A DNA stretch of 64,000 nt from Lachnotalea glycerini (GCF_003201285.1 NZ_QICS01000008.1:1-64000); one strand, 5' to 3'; positions 17,643 to 26,110 are shown, counted from the first letter of the stretch. Notes: generated by a model from the sequence alone, not told the origin. Numbers and translations: made by a program.

Positions 17643-19886
17643 ATGAGATATACCTATGTAAAACAGCAGGATGCAACGGATTGTGCAGCAGCATGTCTGG
17701 CTATGATATGCTTGCATTATCGGAAAGAAACAACGATTACAAGGCTTAGGGATATGATGGGAACCGACTTAAAGGGAACGAACCTGATTGGTCTTAGTAA
17801 ATGTGCGGACGAGCTTGGATTTATTTCACAGGCGGTACGCGTGGATAAGGAAGGTTTTTTAAGTAAGTATACACTTCCTGCCATTGCGAATATCGTTACG
17901 AAGGAAGGTTTAAGCCACTTTGTAGTTATCTTTAAGATAACAGATAAGCATGTGGTTCTTGGTGATCCAGCCAAGGATTTAATGAGAGTAGGGATTGATG
18001 AGTTTTATAAAGACTTTACGGGGGCGATGCTCATTCTAAAGCCGAATCAGCAGTTTGCTACAGGAAAGTTGAAAAATGAAAAGCTATTTAATCGTTATGT
18101 TAAGTTATTAGTACCGCAAAGAAAGTTGTTTGCCTATTCGATTCTGGCATCTATTCTATTGACGGTATTGGGAATAGTATCCTCTCTGTTTAATAAAATA
18201 TTGATGGATGAGATTTTACCCTATAAGCTGAAAAATACATTAGTTATGGTGCTGATTGTATTTGCCCTATTATCGGTAACACAGGTAGTCATAGGTTTTG
18301 TAAGACAATGGATGATGATTTATCTGTCACAGAAGATTGATATTCCGTTAATGCTTGGATATTTTGAACATATTTATAAATTACCGATGAAGTTTTTTGC
18401 CACTAGAAAAACAGGAGATATTATTACAAGGTTTTCGGACGCCTTTACGATTAAAGATATCTTTACCAACATTGCCCTTACACTGATTATGGACATTGCA
18501 ATGGCGTTAGTTACAGGTGTTATCCTGTTTAAGATGAATACAGGTTTGTTTGTCATTATACTATTTATGACAATTATCAGTATTTTACTAGTATTTATTT
18601 TCAAACAGCCTTATAAAAAGATTAATGAAGAACAGATGCAGCAGGCATCTATACTAAATTCGCAGATTATTGAAGGACTTAGAGCGGTGGAGACCGTGAA
18701 GGGAAATGCGAATGAGGAAACAGAGCTTGAGGGGATTGAGAGGGAGTATATTAAGTCATTAAGGATTTCTTTAAATGAAGGAATGCTTTCTAATATTCAG
18801 GGTTCTATTTCAGAACTAATCTCACAAGTAGGAAATTTAATATTAATGTATTTTGGAATTATGCAGGTTATCAACAATCATACTACATTAGGTGCTATGA
18901 TGGCATTTATGACTTTGTCAGGCTATTTTATGGATCCAGTATCAAGACTGGTAGGACTACAATTACAGATTCAAGAGGCTAATATTTCTATGAAACGAAT
19001 GACAGAAATTTTGGATTATGAAGAAGAACAAGAAACAGAGAATAGGAATGCTTATCAAAATATTGAAATGATTGAAGGGGATATTGAAGTTAAGAATGTA
19101 ACATTTCGTTATGGCAACAGAAAGCCTGTACTAAAGGATATCAGCTTTACGATACCAAAAGGGAAAAAAATCGCATTAGTAGGTGCGAGTGGAAGTGGGA
19201 AGTCTACCATTGCAAAATTGCTTTTGAAATATTATGAACCCGAAAATGGAGAAATCTTAATTGATGGTGTGGATATCAATGAATATAGCAATACATCACT
19301 TAGAAGAGCTATTTCCTATGTACCACAGTCCATTGAGTTATTTTCGAAAAGTATCTATGATAATATCAAAGTCAGTAAAATGAATTCTACCCTAGATGAG
19401 GTAAAGGAGGCGGCCAAAGCGGCAGATGCCCATGATTTTATCAAAAAGCTTCCGATGCAGTATTACACCTATCTAGAGGAAGCAGGGAATGGGCTTAGTG
19501 GTGGAGAAAAGCAGAGAATTGCACTGGCTAGAGCTTTCTTAAAGAAAAATGAATTTTACATACTGGATGAAAGTACAAGTAATCTGGACTTTGCTACGGA
19601 AAATATCATTTTTGATATGATCTACAATAAATTTAGAAGTAAATCTATGCTAATTATTGCCCACCGATTAGCCACAGTGAAGAACTGTGATGAAATCCTT
19701 GTGATTGATAAGGGTGAAGTAGTAGAACAGGGAACGCATGAGAAACTATTACAAAGACAAGGGCAATATTATAAACTATGGGAAATGCAACAGGGGAACT
19801 TTGTGATTCGAGAGGAAGAGACTAATGAATTTGATTATGAAAGCGTTCTTATAATAGAAAATGAAAATGAAGTAAGTTATACATAA
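17643..19886 (+). CDS. Peptidase-containing ABC exporter (C39, bacteriocin processing)
   Basis: 747 residues. Residues 1-130 form a C39 cysteine peptidase: QQDATDC puts the catalytic Cys at 14, GLSHFVVI holds the catalytic His and GDPAKDL the Asp. The membrane domain spans about residues 155-440. The ATPase domain has GASGSGKST (near 515), the LSGGEKQR signature and FYILDEST. Such exporters cut double-glycine leaders and export the core peptide. The double-glycine precursor is the next gene, and the HlyD-type partner lies 4 genes on. AAGGAG precedes the ATG. Confidence 0.95.
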   Translation: MRYTYVKQQDATDCAAACLAMICLHYRKETTITRLRDMMGTDLKGTNLIGLSKCADELGFISQAVRVDKEGFLSKYTLPAIANIVTKEGLSHFVVIFKITDKHVVLGDPAKDLMRVGIDEFYKDFTGAMLILKPNQQFATGKLKNEKLFNRYVKLLVPQRKLFAYSILASILLTVLGIVSSLFNKILMDEILPYKLKNTLVMVLIVFALLSVTQVVIGFVRQWMMIYLSQKIDIPLMLGYFEHIYKLPMKFFATRKTGDIITRFSDAFTIKDIFTNIALTLIMDIAMALVTGVILFKMNTGLFVIILFMTIISILLVFIFKQPYKKINEEQMQQASILNSQIIEGLRAVETVKGNANEETELEGIEREYIKSLRISLNEGMLSNIQGSISELISQVGNLILMYFGIMQVINNHTTLGAMMAFMTLSGYFMDPVSRLVGLQLQIQEANISMKRMTEILDYEEEQETENRNAYQNIEMIEGDIEVKNVTFRYGNRKPVLKDISFTIPKGKKIALVGASGSGKSTIAKLLLKYYEPENGEILIDGVDINEYSNTSLRRAISYVPQSIELFSKSIYDNIKVSKMNSTLDEVKEAAKAADAHDFIKKLPMQYYTYLEEAGNGLSGGEKQRIALARAFLKKNEFYILDESTSNLDFATENIIFDMIYNKFRSKSMLIIAHRLATVKNCDEILVIDKGEVVEQGTHEKLLQRQGQYYKLWEMQQGNFVIREEETNEFDYESVLIIENENEVSYT

Positions 19887-19891
19887 GCGGT

Positions 19892-19909
19892 GTTAAACAT
19901 ATGTTTTAC
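19892..19909. promoter_or_regulatory. Near-perfect palindrome before the precursor gene
   Basis: GTTAAACAT/ATGTTTTAC forms an 18-bp near palindrome with a perfect 12-bp core (AAACATATGTTT, 19895-19906), starting 6 bp after the exporter stop. It could be an operator or part of a promoter for the precursor. No clear -35/-10 pair was found. Confidence 0.3.
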
Positions 19910-19967
19910 ATAAATTAAATCAATTGGTTGCAAACAATTGAAAAAAAATAAAAAGGAGAGTCCAATA

Positions 19968-20291
19968 ATGGAAATGTGTTACGAAGGGGCATTAGCAATG
20001 CCAAGTGGATTTGCAGTTATGGAAGAAGAAGAAATGATGATAATTGAAGGAGGAGGAGCTTTTACAGCAAAAACAGCGTTGAAATGGATAGCTGCTACCA
20101 TCTTAGGAGGAATAGTATATGATGTGCTAAAAGCAGCTGCCATAAAAGTTGGTTGTTGGGCAGCGCTAAATGCAGCTGCAATTGCTACAGTAGTTAGTCG
20201 TGTGGTAGCTGTTGGTATTCTGACAGGAATAGCAGCTTGTTATGGGGCAATGCTCTATAAAACATATAAATCATTAATGAAAAAACGATAG
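19968..20291 (+). CDS. Double-glycine bacteriocin-type precursor
   Basis: 107 residues from ATG 19968, with AAGGAG at 19953-19958. An upstream in-frame TTG at 19938 overlaps poorly with that site. Residues 1-30 are an acidic leader (EEEE at 19-22, then MMII) ending in GGG at 28-30, so cleavage after Gly29 or Gly30 is expected. The core is 77-78 residues: hydrophobic, rich in Ala, Ile and Val, with Cys63 and Cys91 and a basic tail (about 98-107). This fits an unmodified class II bacteriocin or other C39-exported membrane-active peptide, and the core is long for the class. The sequence matches no family I can name. Confidence 0.8.
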   Translation: MEMCYEGALAMPSGFAVMEEEEMMIIEGGGAFTAKTALKWIAATILGGIVYDVLKAAAIKVGCWAALNAAAIATVVSRVVAVGILTGIAACYGAMLYKTYKSLMKKR

Positions 20292-20331
20292 TATTTAATT
20301 CATAGCTAAGAATTAGATATGTAGCAATTCT

Positions 20332-20398
20332 TGAGCCTACTAATGAGAAGTTTATCTTAAATAGTATTAAGAAGCTTTACATTATATTAGTAGGCTCA
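20332..20398 (+). terminator. Long inverted repeat between precursor and downstream genes
   Basis: TGAGCCTACTAAT (20332-20344) is repeated inverted without mismatch at 20386-20398. The loop contains a second 6-bp stem (TCTTAA/TTAAGA). There is no T-run after it, so it may work as an attenuator or RNA-stabilising 3' end that raises precursor mRNA over the following genes. Confidence 0.55.
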
Positions 20399-20433
20399 GG
20401 TTAAAATAATAGGTTGGAAAGGTAAGAAGAAAG

Positions 20434-20613
20434 ATGAAGGAGAATGTAAAGACTAGAATTATAAAATTTATTATTATGTGTCTAATTATGGCAGTGATTT
20501 ATGGTTTTATTCAGACTGGGGATGTTATTAGGGACTATATAACTGTTTTTGTTATTGCAGGGTTATTTGCATTAATAGAAGTAAGCATATATTTTTATAG
20601 AAATAGGAAATAA
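20434..20613 (+). CDS. Small two-helix membrane protein, candidate immunity protein
   Basis: 59 residues. A basic N-terminus (KENVKTRIIK) is followed by two hydrophobic segments (about residues 11-26 and 35-53) and a basic C-terminus (RNRK), so both ends should lie in the cytoplasm. A GGAAAGG-type ribosome site lies about 10 bp upstream. It ends 1 bp before the protease gene, so the two are coupled. Small proteins beside bacteriocin precursors are often self-immunity factors, but that role is inferred only from position and shape. Confidence 0.6.
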   Translation: MKENVKTRIIKFIIMCLIMAVIYGFIQTGDVIRDYITVFVIAGLFALIEVSIYFYRNRK

Positions 20614-20614
20614 T

Positions 20615-21658
20615 ATGAAAAATCTAATTCAGAGTTTATTAATAGTTTTATTATCCATTATTTCATTTTGTGTATTTTATTATATTGTATTTATAGATTC
20701 ACAGAAACTATCTATAAGTAGTGTATTTATAGAAGTAGGAGTTAGTTTAATATTATCAATAGAAGCACATGAATTTGGGCATTACATAGTAGGCAAGTAT
20801 TACAAATACTCTTTATTAAGTTTAATAGTATTGGGAATTAAAATAACAAAAACTTTAAATAATGAAAAAAAATATAAATTAGAGTTTTCGCCAGAGTGGT
20901 TATTAAGTGGAACAGTTGTTTTCGATTATCAAAAAGAGATTACATCAGAAGATTCTTTATCAATATTTTATGAAAAATTTAGATATATTTCCCTCGGTGG
21001 ACCAGCTATATCACTATTTATTATTATAATGAGTTTAGTTTTCTATTCAATTTCAATAATAACATATCCTATGTTATTAATTATTTTATTAATTAATAGT
21101 ATGATTTTAGTAGGAGGGTGTTTTAGTAATTCAACTGAAATAAATGATATAGATTTGTTTTTTAAAGTTTCAAAGTATAAAAATAATTTGTTTTATTGGA
21201 TTTGTTTTAATAATAATATCTCTAATAATACTTTTATTTTAGATAAAAAAGAAATTTTGGCAGAAGAACTAATTAGTAAAAAAACTATTAGTGCGTTTGA
21301 AATGATGTTTATGTGCAACACAATATGGGAAATGTACGATAATGGGAAGTTGAATGTAAAAATTAATTTAAAGTTATGTCAGTCTTATAAGGAAATTAAG
21401 TGTTCTAATATTTATTACTACTATTTAATAATTTCAATATTAGTAATTATAAATTATACAATTAATAAAGAAAAGGCTATAGAGTTATATAATTATATTC
21501 AAAATAAGCCTCGTATATTATTTGTGTTAAAAGAAAAAAGTTCAGGAGTGTCATACTTTATATTATTAATGGAAAATATAATATGTAATAAACAAGAATT
21601 AATAGAAGATAGTTTAATATTAAAAGCTAGAAATAAAATAGGATTAGATTTTAATTAA
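20615..21658 (+). CDS. Membrane metalloprotease of M50/site-2 type
   Basis: 347 residues. HEFGH at residues 52-56 lies in a hydrophobic segment, the zinc-binding plan of site-2 proteases. LGGPA at 127-131 and an acidic NDID at 177-180 could supply the GP motif and third metal ligand, though the order differs from the usual N-P-x-DG. Four hydrophobic segments fill the first 170 residues, followed by a soluble-looking part and one more hydrophobic stretch near 265-280. M50 proteins occur in some peptide loci (YydH of Bacillus subtilis). It could cut the precursor, process a regulator or give immunity. The DNA is very AT-rich. Confidence 0.65.
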   Translation: MKNLIQSLLIVLLSIISFCVFYYIVFIDSQKLSISSVFIEVGVSLILSIEAHEFGHYIVGKYYKYSLLSLIVLGIKITKTLNNEKKYKLEFSPEWLLSGTVVFDYQKEITSEDSLSIFYEKFRYISLGGPAISLFIIIMSLVFYSISIITYPMLLIILLINSMILVGGCFSNSTEINDIDLFFKVSKYKNNLFYWICFNNNISNNTFILDKKEILAEELISKKTISAFEMMFMCNTIWEMYDNGKLNVKINLKLCQSYKEIKCSNIYYYYLIISILVIINYTINKEKAIELYNYIQNKPRILFVLKEKSSGVSYFILLMENIICNKQELIEDSLILKARNKIGLDFN

Positions 21659-21678
21659 TATTAAACTAAGGAGATATT

Positions 21679-22152
21679 ATGTGCAGAATACTAGACATTA
21701 AAGAAGAAAGAATTTTAAAGTTAACTAATATTATTGAGAGAAAAATAAATGATGAAGAATCAGAGTTAGGTATAGATGTTTTAGTTAATCAGATTGATAA
21801 TTATATCATAAGTAAAGGAGCAAAGTGCATAGGACCTTTAATACATATAAGTGAAGGTAAGTATGATAATGATATGGAGTTTAGAACTGAAAATACACTT
21901 ATGCGTCAGCTAGATAGAGTTTTGCATCATCCAGATAAGGGGTATAAATTTTATCCAATACTTAAAATTAAAAATTGTTATTATTGTAGATTTTCTGGGG
22001 AAGAAGGGGACATACATTTTGCTGTTGATAAAATACGTATTTTGGCATATGAAAATTATAAGACAATAAAAAGTAAAGTATATGTTGTATATATATCAAA
22101 TGTAGACAGTAAAATTGTAGCAGATATTTTTGTAGAAAGAGTAGATGAATAA
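21679..22152 (+). CDS. Soluble protein of unknown function in the bacteriocin island
   Basis: 157 residues with no signal peptide or membrane segment. The arrangement (a helix, then GAKCIGP, a mid-protein YPILKIKN strand, RFSGEEGD and a final VADIFVE strand) recalls GyrI-like effector-binding domains, a weak similarity judged by eye. An AAGGAG-type site precedes the ATG, 20 bp after the protease stop, so it belongs to the same operon. Base composition is as AT-rich as the protease gene. It might be a ligand-binding regulator or part of immunity. Confidence 0.55.
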   Translation: MCRILDIKEERILKLTNIIERKINDEESELGIDVLVNQIDNYIISKGAKCIGPLIHISEGKYDNDMEFRTENTLMRQLDRVLHHPDKGYKFYPILKIKNCYYCRFSGEEGDIHFAVDKIRILAYENYKTIKSKVYVVYISNVDSKIVADIFVERVDE

Positions 22153-22229
22153 ATATTGAAACAATGTATTAAAAAAGATTAATTATATTAGTGAACGTTA
22201 TAATTATAGAAAACATGAGAGAACCGATA

Positions 22230-23360
22230 ATGAGTAAACAAATCAAAACAATGGAGCAGCTAAGGGACAACCGATTGCTCTATGATAAAACAATACCACC
22301 CTTTGGTTACATGATAATCCTAACCATAACCATATTATTAGTGGCAGTAACCATATGGAGCGTCAAGACTCCAAAGATATATATCATTAAGTCCAGCGGA
22401 GTAGTACAAAGTACTAATAAAAATTATGCGATGGCACCCTATACAGGAGAAATTGTCAGTATTAGTATCAGTGAAGGCATGAATGTAGAAGAAGGCGATA
22501 CTTTATTTGAAATCAAGAGCGGTGACTTGGATGTACAGAGTGAACAGCTAGAGGGTCAAAAGGAAATCTACCAAACGCAAATTTCCCAATATCAAAAATT
22601 AGTAAAGTCCATTAAGGATGATACGAACTATTTTGACCAGTCTAATACCGAAGATAGTCTTTATTATAGCCAGTATGAGACATATAAGAGTCAGGTTGCT
22701 CAAAATAAGGTAGATGCGTCTATATACAAATCCTCGGGTTATTCTGATGAACAAATTGAAGCCGAGCTTGTGAAAAATCAAAATAAAATCACAGAAGTAT
22801 ATTATTCTGCTATTAAATCAGCCGAAGATTCCATCCTACAGAGTCAAGCACAATTAGACTCCATTAATGCACAATTAGATGCCATCGGAATAGGTCAGGA
22901 GCAATACAGCATCAAAGCCAATACAACAGGTACCATTCATATGCTAAGTGACTATAAAGAAGGAATGGTAGTACAGGCAACCCAAGCCTTAGCCAGTATT
23001 TCCTCAGAAAATGATGATTATATCATACAAGCCAACGTATCTGCGGATGATGCCGCAAGACTTAAGGTAGGAGATAAGACAGACATTGCAGTTTCAGGAC
23101 TTACGCAAAGTGTATACGGGACAGTCTCAGGCAAGGTAACACAAATCGATAGTGATTTATCAACGACTGAGAGCAGTAATTCAGAAGGTTCTAGTACCTA
23201 TTTTAAAGTAAAAATTGAGCCAGATTATACCTATCTGGTAAGTAAATCTGGTGACAAGGTGAATTTTAGCAATGGTTTGACCGTAGAAGCCAGAATACAA
23301 TATGATAAAGTAACCTATTTCAATTATGTATTAGAAGGACTCGGGGTATTAACAAGATAA
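22230..23360 (+). CDS. HlyD-type membrane fusion protein for peptide export
   Basis: 376 residues from ATG 22230, which has GAGAGA upstream; a GTG at 22191 also lies in frame. One N-terminal membrane segment (about residues 27-46) precedes a split lipoyl/barrel-sandwich domain (YAMAPYTGEIVSISISEGM and a later IKANTTGTIHMLSDYKEG). A coiled-coil-rich hairpin lies between at about residues 95-220, then a beta domain. It should act with the C39 exporter at 17643, although four genes separate them. The base composition returns to that of the exporter, unlike the AT-rich genes just before it. Confidence 0.88.
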   Translation: MSKQIKTMEQLRDNRLLYDKTIPPFGYMIILTITILLVAVTIWSVKTPKIYIIKSSGVVQSTNKNYAMAPYTGEIVSISISEGMNVEEGDTLFEIKSGDLDVQSEQLEGQKEIYQTQISQYQKLVKSIKDDTNYFDQSNTEDSLYYSQYETYKSQVAQNKVDASIYKSSGYSDEQIEAELVKNQNKITEVYYSAIKSAEDSILQSQAQLDSINAQLDAIGIGQEQYSIKANTTGTIHMLSDYKEGMVVQATQALASISSENDDYIIQANVSADDAARLKVGDKTDIAVSGLTQSVYGTVSGKVTQIDSDLSTTESSNSEGSSTYFKVKIEPDYTYLVSKSGDKVNFSNGLTVEARIQYDKVTYFNYVLEGLGVLTR

Positions 23361-23426
23361 ATTCAATTAATTAGCATTACAGCAAGTATAAATGATAAAA
23401 AATACAATGGGTGACAGGTTAAGAAG

Positions 23427-25562
23427 ATGAAAAAGTTTAATCTAATAGTTTTAAGTTTATTACTAATTTTCTGTAGTAACAGCACATGTCTTGCTTCACA
23501 AAAGATAGTAGCGGTAAACAGTTCTAACAGCAAAAGTGCATTAGCTGCCGCTACAGAAAGTAAGGAAACATCTGGAAAACTATCAAAAACAAAAAACAAT
23601 ATTCTAAATCATAATGCAACAACAGTTGCCATAGCAAACAGTCAGTCAACAGCTTCCATAGAAAATAACCAAACAACAACTGAAATAGACAACAACCAGA
23701 CAACAGTAAATGCAACCGAAATTGATATGGGAGATTACCAAACGGAAATGATAGTAGGAGAAAAACAACTACTGTCCATCACCGTATTACCAACCGATAC
23801 AACCGATCAAATGGTAACCTTTCAATCCAGTAACGAAAGTGTAGCAACCATTAACGGAATGGGAAGAATTACAGCAGTTTCAGCTGGAACAACCCAAATC
23901 ACAGCTACCTGTGGAACCGTTCAAAACAGCTTTCAGTTAACCGTTAAGAAATCAAACGATGTAGAAGTAACCGATATAGAAATCGGTAATTTTGAAGCAG
24001 AAATGGAGGCAGGAAAGACTCAAACACTTTCAGCCACCGTATTACCTTCCAATGCAACTGACGCAACCATAACTTATCAATCAAGTGATACCAATATTGC
24101 TTCGGTACTTTCAACAGGTGAAGTCAAGGCAATCGCAAAAGGAACCGTTACGATTACAGTAAGTGCAGGAGCAATCTCAAAAAGTATACAAATCACAGTG
24201 AACGAAGTAAAAGTCATAGTTGCAACAGAAATTGATTTGGGAGATTATCAGGCAAGCATGGCAGTTGGAGAGAAACAATTGCTTTCAGCCACTGTATTGC
24301 CAACCGATACAACTGATCAAACACTCACCTATCAATCCAGTAACGAAAAAGTTGCAACCATAAATGAACTGGGAAGGATTATAGCAGTTTCTGTAGGGAC
24401 AGCAAATATAACAGTGACATGCGGCACAGCTGAAAACAGCTTTCAGTTAACAGTTAAGAAAACAAATGATATTGCAGTAACCGACATAGAGATTGGAAAT
24501 TATGAAAAAGAAATGTATGTGGACAAGACCCAGACATTATCTACAACAGTAAAACCTTCCACTGCAACTGATACTACAGTAACCTATTCCTCAAGTAACA
24601 CAGGGGTAGCCACAGTTTTGCCAACAGGTGAAGTAAAGGGGATAGGAAAAGGAACCACATCCATAACAGTTCAGGCAGGTGAGATTTCTAAGTCAATTGA
24701 AATCACAGTCAAAGTAGCCACCACTAAAATTGCGGTAAATAAAAATTATGTGATACTAAAACCAGAAGACGAATTTAAGTTAACCGCCAGTGCATTACCA
24801 AGTGATGCCGACCAAGCCATGACTTATGAATCAACCGATAAAGATATCGCAATTGTAACAGCAAGTGGAACCATAAGCGCAAAAAGCATAGGTACGACCT
24901 CAATTCTTGTATCAAATGGAGATCTTAGTACAGCCGTTACCGTTATAGTAAATGAAAGTGGAGACGCCGATCAAGCTACAATAGAAAAGACAATTGCCGA
25001 AGTAAATTGTACTAAGGCAGAGAATTTAAGTGAAAATGAAGCTTTCATTATAGAAAAACTAAAGAACGAAAACAATTCCGATGATATAGAAATAGATGTA
25101 AAAGATTATAAAGTAATCAGCAAAAATATTTTAAAGGCATTATATGAAACAGGAAAGACAATACGTATTTTAGGTGAGGATTATACCTTAATCCTGAAAG
25201 GAAGAGATATTGTTAATTACGAAAATGAATTAAGTACAGAAATAAATATAGAAAAAGAGGATGAAAACCTTACCTTTCTTATTAATAACAGTAATAACTT
25301 ACCAGGGTTAATTACATTAAAATTAGAATATGGTGGCTATCAATACTTATATCTATATAACGAAACAAAGAATAAGTACCAGCAATTAAAAATGGATGAC
25401 TTATCAAGTATCAGTTTGGATATTACAGGAAAATATATGCTGACACAAGATAAACTAAGTGACATATCAATCAGTATCATTGTAATTATACTAGTGGTTG
25501 TGATTTTGCTTGGATTAGTCATTACATATATTGCGGTTAAGAAGCAGTATTGGTTTTGGTGA
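23427..25562 (+). CDS. Membrane-anchored surface protein with five Ig-like (BIG2) domains
   Basis: 711 residues. A signal peptide (about 1-25) is followed by a Thr, Asn and Gln-rich linker. Five BIG2-type domains of about 80-85 residues each run from about residue 96 to 510, marked by repeated YQSSN...VATI and TVLPTDTTDQ motifs. Residues 515-675 form a different, unrecognised domain. A hydrophobic segment near the end (about 682-703) anchors the protein, with a short tail KKQYWFW. BIG2 domains are usually adhesive or structural. The gene starts 66 bp after the fusion protein and may be the last of the island. Confidence 0.82.
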   Translation: MKKFNLIVLSLLLIFCSNSTCLASQKIVAVNSSNSKSALAAATESKETSGKLSKTKNNILNHNATTVAIANSQSTASIENNQTTTEIDNNQTTVNATEIDMGDYQTEMIVGEKQLLSITVLPTDTTDQMVTFQSSNESVATINGMGRITAVSAGTTQITATCGTVQNSFQLTVKKSNDVEVTDIEIGNFEAEMEAGKTQTLSATVLPSNATDATITYQSSDTNIASVLSTGEVKAIAKGTVTITVSAGAISKSIQITVNEVKVIVATEIDLGDYQASMAVGEKQLLSATVLPTDTTDQTLTYQSSNEKVATINELGRIIAVSVGTANITVTCGTAENSFQLTVKKTNDIAVTDIEIGNYEKEMYVDKTQTLSTTVKPSTATDTTVTYSSSNTGVATVLPTGEVKGIGKGTTSITVQAGEISKSIEITVKVATTKIAVNKNYVILKPEDEFKLTASALPSDADQAMTYESTDKDIAIVTASGTISAKSIGTTSILVSNGDLSTAVTVIVNESGDADQATIEKTIAEVNCTKAENLSENEAFIIEKLKNENNSDDIEIDVKDYKVISKNILKALYETGKTIRILGEDYTLILKGRDIVNYENELSTEINIEKEDENLTFLINNSNNLPGLITLKLEYGGYQYLYLYNETKNKYQQLKMDDLSSISLDITGKYMLTQDKLSDISISIIVIILVVVILLGLVITYIAVKKQYWFW
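23712..24731 (+). repeat. Tandem 510-bp duplication of two BIG2 domains
   Basis: Domains 1 and 3 resemble each other more than they do 2 and 4, and 2 resembles 4. The repeat starts GCAACCGAAATTGATATGGG (23712) and GCAACAGAAATTGATTTGGG (24222) are 510 bp apart, so a two-domain unit was duplicated. Confidence 0.75.
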
Positions 25563-25563
25563 T

Positions 25564-25602
25564 ATTAAGGGTAAAGCCAGTTTGCTGATTTCTACCCTTA
25601 AT
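25564..25602 (+). terminator. Inverted repeat after the Ig-like protein gene
   Basis: ATTAAGGGTA (25564-25573) and TACCCTTAAT (25593-25602) form a perfect 10-bp stem with a 19-nt loop, 2 bp after the stop codon. There is no T-run after it. Confidence 0.55.
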
Positions 25603-25671
25603 GGTATTATAAAGCTATATTAGGCATATGAAAAAAATCGCTTGCTTGTAAAAAACTACAGGGAGGGTAAA

Positions 25672-25705
25672 GGAGGGGTAAGCCATTTGCTAACCTCTCT
25701 TTTTG
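25672..25705 (+). terminator. Rho-independent terminator ending the island
   Basis: GAGGGGTAAGC pairs imperfectly with GCTAACCTCTC and is followed by TTTTT. The gap 25563-26239 otherwise holds one implausible frame (25799-26017) and the small leader-like element at 26047-26110. Confidence 0.65.
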
Positions 25706-26046
25706 CTATATAGTATCGGCTAATGACGTTTAGACGGGTGTCTGTTTTCTATTCTTGTCATATATAAAAGTTTCCTATAAATACGGCATTTCTTTAATAT
25801 GTTACGTTGGATATTTACATTATATAGCAATCCAATATTCAAAATTCGTAGCTTGGGGGCAACATTATATAATAGCCTTGATTGTATTAATTATATCTAT
25901 ATTGATTCTGATATAAGATATTTACATTTTTATTACAATTTACTGATTATTATTATAAAAGATTTTATTCAGGCTTTTAATATGATAATAAGAAATGAAG
26001 TGTGTGATAATATATAATATTACTATTTAAAATAGGGGGTACTGAG

Positions 26047-26110
26047 ATGGCACAATATACAGATGAGCAAATACGAAAATAGTATCCTTACTTTATTCGT
26101 TGAGGATGCT
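26047..26110 (+). promoter_or_regulatory. Possible leader peptide plus hairpin before the epimerase gene
   Basis: An 11-codon frame (MAQYTDEQIRK, 26047-26082) has AGGGGG about 8 bp upstream. Its stop codon overlaps a hairpin in which AGTATCCTTA (26081-26090) pairs with TGAGGATGCT (26101-26110), followed by ATTTCTTATT. It may be an attenuator, a remnant of a lost gene or a plain terminator. Confidence 0.35.

Noticed and set aside
25799-26017. 72-residue frame after the bacteriocin island
   Set aside because: No ribosome site, biased to Ile/Tyr/Asn as in random AT-rich DNA, and no recognisable motif.
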